Source: Spirochaetaceae bacterium (GTDB lineage Bacteria; Spirochaetota; Spirochaetia; SZUA-6; Bin103). Taken from it: a stretch of DNA of 64,000 nucleotides. The stretch spans positions 12,551-76,550 of the forward strand of contig JAPOQV010000006.1 of assembly GCA_026710565.1 (NCBI GenBank), written 5' to 3'. Every line of letters starts with the position of its first letter. Within the stretch, counting starts at the first letter, position 1. A program made the translations under genes and the position numbers. The notes under the pieces were generated by a model. The model was not told where the DNA came from and did no database searches. It was given only the letters and a program-made list of their open reading frames with translations. Positions 7,963-15,770 of the stretch are shown here, piece by piece.

Positions 7963-8079
7963 GAGCCTCCGATTGGGTACTTGGGTCAGGCGACCCGGAT
8001 TTTGACCGATCGATCGAACGTGCTTACCGTTTCGGCGAGCTGACAGCATCACTCCTTCCCGTCGGAGCCCACGCACACA

Positions 8080-9051
8080 ATGCCGGATCTCATTCAAGCC
8101 ACCGGGCTCGCCAAACGGTACGGCCGAGTCACCGCCCTGGCAGGTCTCGACCTCGCCGTGTCGGAGGGCACGGTGCTCGGTGTGCTCGGCCCCAACGGCG
8201 CGGGCAAGACCACCGCCGTGTCCATTCTGGCCACCCTGATCTCCCCGGATGCCGGCAGCGCCGTCGTTGCCGGCGCCGACGTGGTGCGGGCTCCGCGCGA
8301 CGTGCGCCGCAAGATCGGGCTGTCCGGACAGTTCGCGGCGGTGGACGAGCATCTGACCGGGTTCGAGAACCTGGACATGATCGGCCGGCTCTATCACCTC
8401 GGCCGGCGCCGCGCGCGCAGCCGGGCCACCGAGCTGCTGGAGCAGTTCGACCTGGTCGAGGCCGGCGGCCGCCCGGTCAAGACCTACTCCGGCGGCATGC
8501 GGCGCCGCCTCGACCTGGCCGGCGCGCTGGTGGCAGACCCGCCGGTGCTGTTCCTGGACGAGCCCACCACCGGCCTGGACCCGCACAGCCGCAGGCAGCT
8601 CTGGGAGGTGATCCGCCGCATGGTGGGCTCAGGCACCACGGTGCTCCTCACCACCCAGTACATGGAGGAGGCGGACCAGCTCGCCGACCGCGTGCTGGTC
8701 ATCGATCACGGCAGGGCGATCGCGGAAGGTACGCCAGATGAGCTGAAGCGGCTGGTCGGCGCGGAGCGCATCGAGGTCACGGTGGCCGCCGGGGCGGCCG
8801 TCACCCACGCCCGCGAGGTGCTGGACCGCTTTGCGGTCGGGGAGCAGCAGGTGGACGAACGAGCGCGCACGGTGGTGACGCCGATTGCCGGCGGTGGCGC
8901 GGACGCACTGATGCAGGCGCTGCGCGCGCTGGACCAGGGGCAGGTCGCCGTCGAGGACGTCGGGTTGCGCCGGCCGACGTTGGATGACGTGTTCCTCACC
9001 CTGACCGGCCACGCTGCCGAACCCACGGAACCGGAGGAGGAAGCCACGTGA
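8080..9051 (+). CDS. Daunorubicin-resistance type ABC ATPase (DrrA family)
   Basis: A 323-residue ATPase with Walker A GPNGAGKTT at 37-45, signature YSGGMRRR at 136-143, Walker B VLFLDEP at 156-162 and, at the switch position, Q193 in TTQYMEEADQ. Glutamine in place of the usual histidine, plus the C-terminal regulatory segment ending RRPTLDDVFLTLTGH, is diagnostic of the DrrA subgroup. Its stop overlaps the start of the permease gene as GTGA. Family members power export of hydrophobic drugs, lipids or antibiotics. No antibiotic biosynthesis genes are adjacent, so a self-resistance role is not supported here. The 166 bases upstream are its likely promoter; only a weak GGAG lies about 12 bases before the ATG. 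Confidence 0.92.
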   Translation: MPDLIQATGLAKRYGRVTALAGLDLAVSEGTVLGVLGPNGAGKTTAVSILATLISPDAGSAVVAGADVVRAPRDVRRKIGLSGQFAAVDEHLTGFENLDMIGRLYHLGRRRARSRATELLEQFDLVEAGGRPVKTYSGGMRRRLDLAGALVADPPVLFLDEPTTGLDPHSRRQLWEVIRRMVGSGTTVLLTTQYMEEADQLADRVLVIDHGRAIAEGTPDELKRLVGAERIEVTVAAGAAVTHAREVLDRFAVGEQQVDERARTVVTPIAGGGADALMQALRALDQGQVAVEDVGLRRPTLDDVFLTLTGHAAEPTEPEEEAT

Positions 9052-9851
9052 GCGCCATGCTGAATGCGGTGAGCGACGCCGCCACGATCGCCAAGCGCAA
9101 CGTGATCAAGATCAAGCGAGTGCCCGAGGTGCTGGTGTTCGTGCTGCTGTCGCCGATCATGTTCGTGCTGTTGTTCGCGTACGTCTTCGGCGACTCGATC
9201 GCCATTCCCGGCGGCTCCTACCGCGAGTTTCTGATCGCCGGCATCTTCGCCCAGACGGTCGTGTTCGGTTCGATCTTCACCGGCGCCGGCCTGGCCGAGG
9301 ACATCCAGAAGGGGATCATGAACCGCTTCCGCTCGCTGCCGATGTCGCGCAGCGCGCTGCTGGTGGGCCGCACGATGAGCGACGTGGTGTACAACGTGGC
9401 GTCGCTGGCGATCATGGCCCTGACCGGGCTCGTGGTCGGATGGCGGATCGATACCGGCGTGCTGCCGGCGATCGGGGGATTCGCCCTGCTGCTGCTGTTC
9501 GCCTACGCCTTCTCCTGGGTCATGGCCCTCGTCGGCCTGATGGTGCCGAGCGTGGAGGTAATCAACAACGCGTCGTTCATGGTGACCATGCCGCTGACCT
9601 TCGTGGCCAACACCTTCGTTCCCGCCGAGAACCTGCCGCCGGTGCTGCGCACCTTCGCGCTGTGGAACCCGGTCTCCGCGGTCACCCAGGCGACGCGGGA
9701 GCTGTTCGGGAACATTCCTCCGGGTACGCCCGATCCGGTTGTCTGGCCGCTGCAGCACCCGGTGCTCTACACCCTGATCTGGGCGGCGGCCATCATCGCC
9801 GTGTTCGGCCCCCTGGCCGTGCACCGCTACCGCACCATCCAGCGCGCCTGA
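9048..9851 (+). CDS. ABC-2 type permease (DrrB family)
   Basis: A 267-residue membrane protein with six hydrophobic segments and DrrB-type landmarks: RVPEVLVFVLLSPIMF at the first helix, GIFAQTVVF in the second, PMSRSALLVGR in the cytoplasmic coupling loop, and FVANTFVPAENLP followed by NPVSAVTQATRELF before the last helix. Translation starts at GTG 9048, inside the ATPase stop (GTGA). It forms the exporter with the preceding ATPase. The next gene, RidA, is convergent. Confidence 0.92.
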   Translation: MSAMLNAVSDAATIAKRNVIKIKRVPEVLVFVLLSPIMFVLLFAYVFGDSIAIPGGSYREFLIAGIFAQTVVFGSIFTGAGLAEDIQKGIMNRFRSLPMSRSALLVGRTMSDVVYNVASLAIMALTGLVVGWRIDTGVLPAIGGFALLLLFAYAFSWVMALVGLMVPSVEVINNASFMVTMPLTFVANTFVPAENLPPVLRTFALWNPVSAVTQATRELFGNIPPGTPDPVVWPLQHPVLYTLIWAAAIIAVFGPLAVHRYRTIQRA

Positions 9852-9867
9852 GGCGCCCGGCGTCAGA

Positions 9868-10239
9868 TCAGTCCACGACGGCGATGCAGGAGATCTCGAC
9901 CAGCAGGCCCTTGGCCAGCCGGGCGACGCCGACGGTGGCGCGCGCAGGCAGACGGTCGTCGCCGAAGTACTCGCGGTACACGGCGTTCATCTCGGCGTAG
10001 TCGCGATCGAGGTCGTCCAGGTAGATGTTGACCATCGTCACGTCGTCGAGCGTCGCGCCGGCCAGGGCGAGGACCTCCTTGACGTACTCCAGTGCCTGTT
10101 GCGTCTGTGGCCCCACGCCGCCCGGTATGGGGTCGTCGTTCGCATCCCAGCCGAGCTGGCCTGAAACGAACACGATGTTGCCCTTGCGCGTGCCGCGGCT
10201 GTAGGGCCTGCCGGGTGCCTCGCCGAGTATCTCTCTCAT
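9868..10239 (-). CDS. RidA family enamine/imine deaminase
   Basis: A 123-residue YjgF/YER057c/UK114 family protein. The substrate-carboxylate arginine is R100 in LPARATVGV and E115 in LLVEISCIAV is the usual downstream glutamate; both are kept, so it should hydrolyse reactive imines. The first 20 residues and the FVSGQLGWD segment are family-typical. It starts at ATG 10239 behind a strong AGGAGG. It lies 30 bases downstream of the NHL-repeat gene on the same strand and probably belongs to the operon that begins with the reductoisomerase-like gene at 12275. Freestanding RidA members in such operons usually detoxify an intermediate made by a neighbouring enzyme; which one is unknown. Confidence 0.9.
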   Translation of the reverse strand: MREILGEAPGRPYSRGTRKGNIVFVSGQLGWDANDDPIPGGVGPQTQQALEYVKEVLALAGATLDDVTMVNIYLDDLDRDYAEMNAVYREYFGDDRLPARATVGVARLAKGLLVEISCIAVVD

Positions 10240-10269
10240 CTATCCTCCTCCTGTCGGTCGGTCTCTTCC

Positions 10270-11277
10270 CTATACCTTGACGTAGCGTCGCAGGCAGGGG
10301 CAGTCGGGCGGGATGTCCCCGTCCTTGCCGCCGGCCGACCAGTTCACCTCGCCCACGTAGATGGTTCGGTTCGAGTCCAGCCAGATGGCGTGGGGGGCGT
10401 AGAAGTCGGCAGGCGAGCAGGGATCGAGCCCGCCGCCCCAGCGCGCGAGCAGCTCCCCATCGGGCGCGAACACGGCGACCCGGCCGCCGATGGCGTTCGG
10501 GTCCGGCGTCATCCAGGGGAACAGCCCGCAGCGCGCCCCCTCCTCGGCGACGAAGACGGTGTCGTCGTCGCAGATGAACAGGTCGGTAGGACGCACGACG
10601 TCCCGCCACTCCTCCAGGAAGCCGCCCTCCGCGTCGAAAAGCTGGAGGCGGCTGTTCTCCCGGTCGGCTACGAACACGCGGCCCCGGCTGTCCACGTCGA
10701 TCCCGTGCGGCAGGTGGAACTCGCCCGGTCCGGAACCGAGGGCTCCCCAGGAGAACTGAAATTCGCCGGTCGACGAGAACGCGTGCACGCGCGCGTTGCC
10801 ATAGCCGTCGGTGACGTACAGGCGCCCATCGCCGGCGGCGACCAGGTTGGTCGGCAGGTTGAACGGCCCGGCCACCTGAGAGATGGTGCGGTAGTCCATC
10901 CCGACTGCGCCGGTGGCGGACGGGCGCCCGCTGACGCCTAGCGTCATCACCCGCTCGCCTGCCAGCGTGTACTCGGTGACCGTGTGGTCCTTGTCGTCGG
11001 TCAGAAACAGGCGGTCGGCGGCGGTGATGTAGATGCCGTGCGCCCGCTCGATCGTGCCCTCCCCCCACGAGCCCAGGAAGCTGCCGTCGCGGTCGAACAC
11101 GATGACCGGGTGCTCGCCGCGGTTGAAGACGTAGACGTTGTCCTGCGAGTCGGCGGCGACGCCGGCGACCTCGACGTAGCTCCAGCCCGCCGGCAGCGCG
11201 CCCCAGTCCGGGTCGGGCCGGTAGCGGTGATCGCCCGCGCCGACCGGATCGCTCACGTGGCTGTGGATGTCGATCAC
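10270..11277 (-). CDS. NHL-repeat beta-propeller protein
   Basis: A 335-residue protein built from NHL repeats: successive units show HGI or VAA-type strands followed by DNVYVFNRGEHPVIVFD, DRLFLTDDKDHTVTEY, GRLYVTDGYGNARVHAF and GRVFVADRENSRLQLF-like blocks. It resembles peptidylglycine-type lyase or strictosidine-synthase-like propellers. No signal peptide is seen; the N-terminus contains IDIHSHVSDP. The start is GTG 11277, overlapping the stop of the reductoisomerase-like gene (11274-11277) with GGAGGA upstream; the long frame beyond this is the shadow of that gene. Coupling to it implies related function. Metal or catalytic residues cannot be assigned. Confidence 0.82.
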   Translation of the reverse strand: MIDIHSHVSDPVGAGDHRYRPDPDWGALPAGWSYVEVAGVAADSQDNVYVFNRGEHPVIVFDRDGSFLGSWGEGTIERAHGIYITAADRLFLTDDKDHTVTEYTLAGERVMTLGVSGRPSATGAVGMDYRTISQVAGPFNLPTNLVAAGDGRLYVTDGYGNARVHAFSSTGEFQFSWGALGSGPGEFHLPHGIDVDSRGRVFVADRENSRLQLFDAEGGFLEEWRDVVRPTDLFICDDDTVFVAEEGARCGLFPWMTPDPNAIGGRVAVFAPDGELLARWGGGLDPCSPADFYAPHAIWLDSNRTIYVGEVNWSAGGKDGDIPPDCPCLRRYVKV

Positions 11278-12275
11278 CAGCCGGTCTCCTCCTTGCGCTC
11301 CAGGAACAGCTTCTCCACGTGCCGGATGTCGTGCTCGGCCCGCTCCCGCCTGAGCTGCGTCAGGTGCGGCTTCCCGGCAAGCTGCTCCAGGTTCCAGTCG
11401 CGCACCAGCTCGCCGCTCTGCCCCCGCCGCAGCATGGCGCGCATCCTGTCGCGCACGTCCTCGTCCAGGATCCTGCGATTCTGCGTGAGTCCGAGGTAGA
11501 CCGCGGTCGGCGATCCCGAGGTGTCCCCGACGCGCCCCCGGGTGATCGCCTCGACCTCGAACTGCATCTCGTAGAAGGTCTCCGAGAACGCCTTCTCCGC
11601 CGAGAAACCCGCCTCGACCAGCACCTCGTAGGCCATCAGCATCAGCGGCCGGATCAGGCTGAGCCCGGCGGTCTCGGCGAACAGGTTCACCGCCACCTCC
11701 TCGCCGAAGCTGCACTCGACGCAGCCGAAGCGCAGCCAGCCCATGCCCAGCGCCAGCGCCATGACGATGTCGCGGGCGTTGCCGGAGGCGTCCTGGTGGA
11801 CGCCGAACGAGCCGTAGGTCCCCTTGCCGTCGACGTAGCGGCGGCGGGCGATCTCGCCCAGGCAGGCGGGCACGCACAGCACCACGTCCACGAACGGCGG
11901 CGGCTCGATCAGCCCGAAGTGCACGGCGTACCCGGATGCGAAGTCGAGCACGTGGCCCTCGCGCAGGTTGGGCGCGATGTCGTCCAGGTAGATCTGGCGC
12001 TGCAGCTCGTCGGGCAGCAGCACCAGCAGGACGTCGGCGCGCCGGACCGCATCGGCGATGCTCATCACCTCGAAGCCGTCGTTGCGCGCGGTCTCAGCGT
12101 AGCGGTCCTCGACGTTGCCGACGATGACGTCCAGCCCGGAGTCGCGCAGGTTCTGCGCCTGCGCGTGGCCCTGGCTGCCATACCCCAGGGACGCGATCAG
12201 CTTGCCCTTCAGGTGTTCGAGATCGGCGTCCTTCTCCAGGTAGAACGTGTCACGCCTGGCCTTCGGCTGCTGCAT
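11274..12275 (-). CDS. Ketol-acid-reductoisomerase-like oxidoreductase, catalytic residues replaced
   Basis: A 333-residue protein with the fold of class I KARI (IlvC): dinucleotide motif GYGSQGHAQAQNL at 31-43, LLPDE near 87-90, VHQDASGNA and LVEAGF landmarks. By alignment with remembered class I sequences, however, the catalytic His (FAHGF) is S114, the catalytic Lys (APK) is A137 and the first metal-binding Asp (DLFGEQ) is N197, while three Glu ligands (E201, E232, E236) remain. The cofactor loop reads VGNVEDRY, whose acidic residues would favour NADH. It is therefore probably not a branched-chain amino-acid enzyme. No other ilv genes are near. Start ATG 12275, behind GAGGAG. It is the first gene of a coupled set with the NHL protein and RidA. 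Confidence 0.82.
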   Translation of the reverse strand: MQQPKARRDTFYLEKDADLEHLKGKLIASLGYGSQGHAQAQNLRDSGLDVIVGNVEDRYAETARNDGFEVMSIADAVRRADVLLVLLPDELQRQIYLDDIAPNLREGHVLDFASGYAVHFGLIEPPPFVDVVLCVPACLGEIARRRYVDGKGTYGSFGVHQDASGNARDIVMALALGMGWLRFGCVECSFGEEVAVNLFAETAGLSLIRPLMLMAYEVLVEAGFSAEKAFSETFYEMQFEVEAITRGRVGDTSGSPTAVYLGLTQNRRILDEDVRDRMRAMLRRGQSGELVRDWNLEQLAGKPHLTQLRRERAEHDIRHVEKLFLERKEETGW

Positions 12276-12353
12276 TCCTCGACTCCTCGCGCGGTGGTTC
12301 GGGAGCCGCCAGCTTACACCCCCGGCCCCGCCGGTCAACGCGGCCGATCCCGG

Positions 12354-13397
12354 TCAGGCGGGCGTCGGCGCCCCGTCTTGCAGCAACCGCTCGTGCTGCA
12401 ACTCCCGCCACAGGTCGGCCGGGATCGAGACGGTCAACATGCTGGCGTTGTCCGCCACCTCCTCGGGAGTGGAAGCGCCGGGAATCACCGCCGCGACAGC
12501 CGGGTGAGCGAGCAGGAACTGCAGCGCCGCCGCGCGCAGCGGCACACCATGCCGTGCGCATACGGCAGCGATGCGCGACACGGTAGAGCGAACCTCGGCG
12601 CTCGGCGCGCGGTAGTCGTAGGTCGCCGTCGCGCCGGCCGCCAGGATGCCGGAAGCATAGGGCGCACCCTTGATAATGCCGATGCCGCGGTCGAGGCACC
12701 AGGCAAGCTCGTCGTCCAACGGGCGCTGATCCACCAGCGAGTAGGGCATGGCCAGCAGGTAGTAGTCGACCTCGAACCGCTCCGCGAACCGGGTGATGCT
12801 GCCGACATCGTTGACGCCCGCGCCGACCGCGCGAATCTCCCCGGCGGCCTGCAGCTCGGCAAGCGCCCGGCGGCCACCGCGGTTCACCAGTTGGTCGAGG
12901 AGGCGATCGGCGACCTCCGGAGATTCGTGCTCGCTGTAGTCCAGGTCATGAATCGTCAACAGGTCCACGCGCGTGACGCCCAGCCGTTGCAGGCTGTCCT
13001 CGTAGGCGCGCATGACGCCGCCGTAGGTGAAGTCCCACCGGATACGGAACGGCAGTCCCCCGGGCCATTCGGTCGCATCCGGTGCGTCCGGCGGCCGCGG
13101 GCGCCGCAGCAGCTTGCCCACCTTGGTGGCAAGCACCAGATCCGCCCGGTCGCAGCCGCTGAGGATGCGATCGCGGAGCTGAGCGCCGATTCGATGCTCG
13201 CTCTGGCCGTTCCCGTACGACGGCGCGGTGTCGAACAAGCGGATTCCCGCGTCGAATGCCGCGGCGAGCGTCTCCTGTGCCTGCGCTTCGGTCAGCGCCC
13301 GGCTGATCCCGCCGATCGTGGCCCCGCCGAAGCCCAGGACGGTGACCTCGACATCGGACTCACCGAGCCGTCGAGTGCTCGCAGGGTTCACCGGCAT
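12354..13397 (-). CDS. Aldo/keto reductase, sugar 1-dehydrogenase-like
   Basis: A 347-residue NAD(P)-dependent aldo/keto reductase. The tetrad is recognisable as D and Y in RLFDTAPSYGNG, K in LATKVGKLL and H in TIHDLD; the cofactor end carries VIPGASTPEEV. The pattern RRLGxSxxEVTVLGFGGAxIGG is that of D-threo-aldose (L-fucose/D-arabinose) 1-dehydrogenases. The start is uncertain: ATG 13397 fits the family N-terminus but has no Shine-Dalgarno, ATG 13433 has a weak GGTGG, and GTG 13469 is also open. It sits between the reductoisomerase-like operon and HigBA, all on minus. Oxidation or reduction of a monosaccharide is plausible, given the many glycosidases. Confidence 0.85.
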   Translation of the reverse strand: MPVNPASTRRLGESDVEVTVLGFGGATIGGISRALTEAQAQETLAAAFDAGIRLFDTAPSYGNGQSEHRIGAQLRDRILSGCDRADLVLATKVGKLLRRPRPPDAPDATEWPGGLPFRIRWDFTYGGVMRAYEDSLQRLGVTRVDLLTIHDLDYSEHESPEVADRLLDQLVNRGGRRALAELQAAGEIRAVGAGVNDVGSITRFAERFEVDYYLLAMPYSLVDQRPLDDELAWCLDRGIGIIKGAPYASGILAAGATATYDYRAPSAEVRSTVSRIAAVCARHGVPLRAAALQFLLAHPAVAAVIPGASTPEEVADNASMLTVSIPADLWRELQHERLLQDGAPTPA

Positions 13398-13478
13398 ATG
13401 GGCAAAGAGTACGACATGAGGCGATGCGTCCATAACAGCGCCACCGAGCATGGAGACGCCATCGCCCACTCCGATCGT

Positions 13479-13784
13479 TCAACCGGCTCGCGCTTCGAGG
13501 GTCGGTATCCCGGAGACGTCCACCGTGCGCTCTGCGAGCGCCAGATCGTGAATGCGTTGCAGATTTGCCCAGAAGCCGGCGCCGTTGCCGAACAGCTTGC
13601 CGAAACGAACCGCCATCTCGGCGGTGACCGGCTGCTTCTCATTGAGTATGTCGTAGAGCGTCTGCCGAGATATGCCCAGCGCATCGGCCACGGCCGTCTT
13701 GCTCATGGAAAGCGCGGGAAGGATGTCCTCGCGTAGAATCTCCCCGGGATGTACCGGGTCTATGGAAGAGTGTCTCTCGATCAT
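13479..13784 (-). CDS. higA: HigA-type antitoxin
   Basis: A 101-residue XRE-fold protein: the HPGEILREDILPAL start, then the helix-turn-helix SKTAVADALGISRQTLYDIL, and the NEKQPVTAEMAVRFGKLFG block are those of VapI/HigA antitoxins. It overlaps the upstream HigB stop as ATGA at 13781-13784, toxin first, as usual for HigBA. It should neutralise HigB and repress the shared promoter. It is the only helix-turn-helix protein found in the window. Confidence 0.92.
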   Translation of the reverse strand: MIERHSSIDPVHPGEILREDILPALSMSKTAVADALGISRQTLYDILNEKQPVTAEMAVRFGKLFGNGAGFWANLQRIHDLALAERTVDVSGIPTLEARAG

Positions 13785-14062
13785 CGGTGATAGTCCTCTA
13801 TGTCCACATCCGCCGCACCGTCGTCATTCCATCCGAAGGTAACGCGGAAGTTGCCCGTCAGGCGAACGGCGTAGCGACCGGCCCATTCACCTTTCAGGCG
13901 ATGGAAGTACGATCCGGGATAGTTCATTTGCCCGGGCCGATCGGCGGCTTCGAGCGCCGAGAGAATTCGGCGCACCTTGCTTCTCCACTCGGCATTCAAG
14001 CCCTTCGTCTGGCCTCTGGCCCAGTAGTTGCGGAGCCCATTGTGCCGAATGCTCCCGATCAC
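13781..14062 (-). CDS. higB: HigB-type ribosome-dependent mRNA interferase toxin
   Basis: A 93-residue RelE-superfamily toxin: IRHNGLRNYWARGQTKGL, the MNYPGSYFHRLKG turn, YAVRLTGNFRVTFGW and the ending DVDIEDYH all match HigB. The start is taken as GTG 14062 (GTG 14068 is also possible) because HigB proteins are about 92 residues and begin just before this block; longer in-frame sequence has no homology and lacks a ribosome-binding site. It is followed by HigA with a 4-base overlap. It lies divergently from an AAA ATPase gene, 173 bases away. Confidence 0.88.
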   Translation of the reverse strand: MIGSIRHNGLRNYWARGQTKGLNAEWRSKVRRILSALEAADRPGQMNYPGSYFHRLKGEWAGRYAVRLTGNFRVTFGWNDDGAADVDIEDYHR

Positions 14063-14235
14063 GGCCACAAGGTGGAGGGCCGCAGCGGATCTGTCAAGCC
14101 GCGCCTTACACGCGGCTCCGTGGGCTCCAACGGCCAAGGATGCACCGCCGTCGCGGGCGGTCAACGCCACCGATCTGCTATGATCCGCCTACAGGGCACC
14201 CCGCGCGCCGGTGATCCCAGCCACAGGAGACCGTC

Positions 14236-15708
14236 ATGCTCACCCGGATCGAAGTAGATGGCTTCAAGAATCTGGTCGATTTCTCCCTCGATCTCGGCCC
14301 CTATACGTGTATCGCGGGAGTCAACGGAGTAGGCAAGTCCAACATTTTCGACGCTATCCGGTTTCTGTCACTGCTGACCCACCACACCATCAATCAATCC
14401 GCGCTGCTGATTCGCAGTTCGGAACAGGATCCCGGTGAAATCTCAGATCTGTTTTTCTCCGCAAACGGCAACACGGCGAACCGCATCCGATTCGCGGCCG
14501 AGATGATCGTAGACAGGCGAGTTGTGGACGACTTTGGCCGCCCAGGAATCCCTTCATCGACCTTCCTGCGGTACGAGGTAGCGTTCCGACACGATCCACC
14601 ATCCCAATCCGCCGGGCCTCTCGGCGGTCTTGTTCTGGAGCGCGAAGACCTTCGACACATCTCCTCGGGACTCGCCGCCGAAAAGTTGCGCTTTCCTCAT
14701 ATCAAACAGAAGTTTCGGAACAGCGTTATTTACAACAAGCGGCGAGGCTCGGGGTACATCTCCACGATCGGTGACGGAGCGTCCGATCCCACTACCATCG
14801 TCATTCATCAAGATGGCGGTTCCTCCGGACGCGCGCGCCCGGCGGCCCCTGCCGAACGTGCCCCCCGAACGATAATCGGCACCGAGAATACCGCAGCGAC
14901 GCCCACGATTCTGGCAGCTCGTCGAGAAATGCAGCGCTGGAGAATACTGGCCCTCGAGCCCTCGGCCATGCGACGGCCCGACAAGTTCACCGATGAACCC
15001 GGCATTACCCCCGACGGAGGGCATATCCCAGCCACCCTGCACCATCTGGCGAGTCAGGCTTCCACCACCGAGACTTCGGAAGACCCGGAGGACGACATCC
15101 TGAGCAGGATCGCGAGTACGCTTTCGGCCCTCGTCCCGGTACACACGGTCCGCGCGGTGCGAGACGACGTGCGGCAGCTCTTTTCCCTGGAGCTCGAAGA
15201 ACCCGACGGAGTACGTTTGCGGGCCAACTCCATTTCCGACGGTACCCTTCGATTCCTGGCCTTGACCGCTATTGCGGAGGCTGCCGACGCCGGGGTGTAT
15301 TGCATGGAGGAGCCGGAGAACGGGATCCATCCCGAGAGGCTGGCGGCCATGAATCGGCTGCTGCACGACATCGCGGTCGACGCCGACGAACCCGTGGCAG
15401 AGGACAACCCCTTACGGCAAGTAGTTGTCGCGACCCACTCACCCTATTTCGTGCAACTGCAGAGCCCGCAGGAAATCGTTCTTGCAAAGAATACCGCCGT
15501 CAAGTCGGCATCCGGACGAGCAGTCTGGGCGTTGAAGTGTTACCCCTTGCAGGGCTCGTGGAGGGATACTGCCGACCCCGAAGATGATACGAGCACTTCA
15601 AATGGTACAGGTAAGATCGAACTGCAATCTTATCTGATTCCTCCCGAAGATGCTCAGCTCAGACTCCCCGCCGAATTCTGGCCTGAGGAGTTCTGGCAGA
15701 ATACATGA
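14236..15708 (+). CDS. AAA ATPase of the RecF/OLD-like AAA_21 type
   Basis: A 490-residue ATPase. Walker A is GVNGVGKSN at 28-36, a signature-like ISDGTLRFLAL lies near 336-346 and Walker B is YCMEEPENGIHP near 355, followed by the switch histidine in VVATHSPYFV. The N-terminus (IEVDGFKNLVDFSLDL) is typical of SMC/RecF-type single-gene ATPases. Such proteins usually act with a small nuclease or TOPRIM partner encoded immediately downstream in anti-phage or related modules. Here the partner gene begins at 15705 but is truncated. The start ATG 14236 has GGAGA upstream. The codon usage is less extreme in GC than its neighbours, suggesting acquisition. Confidence 0.85.
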   Translation: MLTRIEVDGFKNLVDFSLDLGPYTCIAGVNGVGKSNIFDAIRFLSLLTHHTINQSALLIRSSEQDPGEISDLFFSANGNTANRIRFAAEMIVDRRVVDDFGRPGIPSSTFLRYEVAFRHDPPSQSAGPLGGLVLEREDLRHISSGLAAEKLRFPHIKQKFRNSVIYNKRRGSGYISTIGDGASDPTTIVIHQDGGSSGRARPAAPAERAPRTIIGTENTAATPTILAARREMQRWRILALEPSAMRRPDKFTDEPGITPDGGHIPATLHHLASQASTTETSEDPEDDILSRIASTLSALVPVHTVRAVRDDVRQLFSLELEEPDGVRLRANSISDGTLRFLALTAIAEAADAGVYCMEEPENGIHPERLAAMNRLLHDIAVDADEPVAEDNPLRQVVVATHSPYFVQLQSPQEIVLAKNTAVKSASGRAVWALKCYPLQGSWRDTADPEDDTSTSNGTGKIELQSYLIPPEDAQLRLPAEFWPEEFWQNT

Positions 15709-15770
15709 GGACACGGTTTCTGCTGATCTGCGAAGGCTCATCCGACACCGCTCTGGTCTCGCACATTCAG
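15705..15770 (+). pseudogene. Truncated partner of the AAA ATPase (TOPRIM/DUF4276-like N-terminus)
   Basis: An ATG overlapping the ATPase stop (ATGA, 15705-15708) opens a frame beginning RTRFLLICEGSSDTALV. A beta-strand followed by EGSSD is the acidic motif of TOPRIM-like and DUF4276-like partners of AAA_21 ATPases. After about 22-25 residues the frame runs into the antisense of the GH106-like gene, and the remaining 110 codons look non-coding. The gene therefore appears cut off by a deletion or rearrangement at about 15767-15780. Confidence 0.65.

Noticed and set aside
10365..10385. A GGTTCGAGTCC string resembling a tRNA T-loop arm
   Set aside because: It lies inside the NHL-repeat coding sequence, and no acceptor stem or anticodon arm can be built around it.
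11319..13736. An 805-codon plus-strand open frame
   Set aside because: It is antisense to three clear minus-strand genes and has the His/Arg/Val-rich composition typical of shadow frames in GC-rich DNA.
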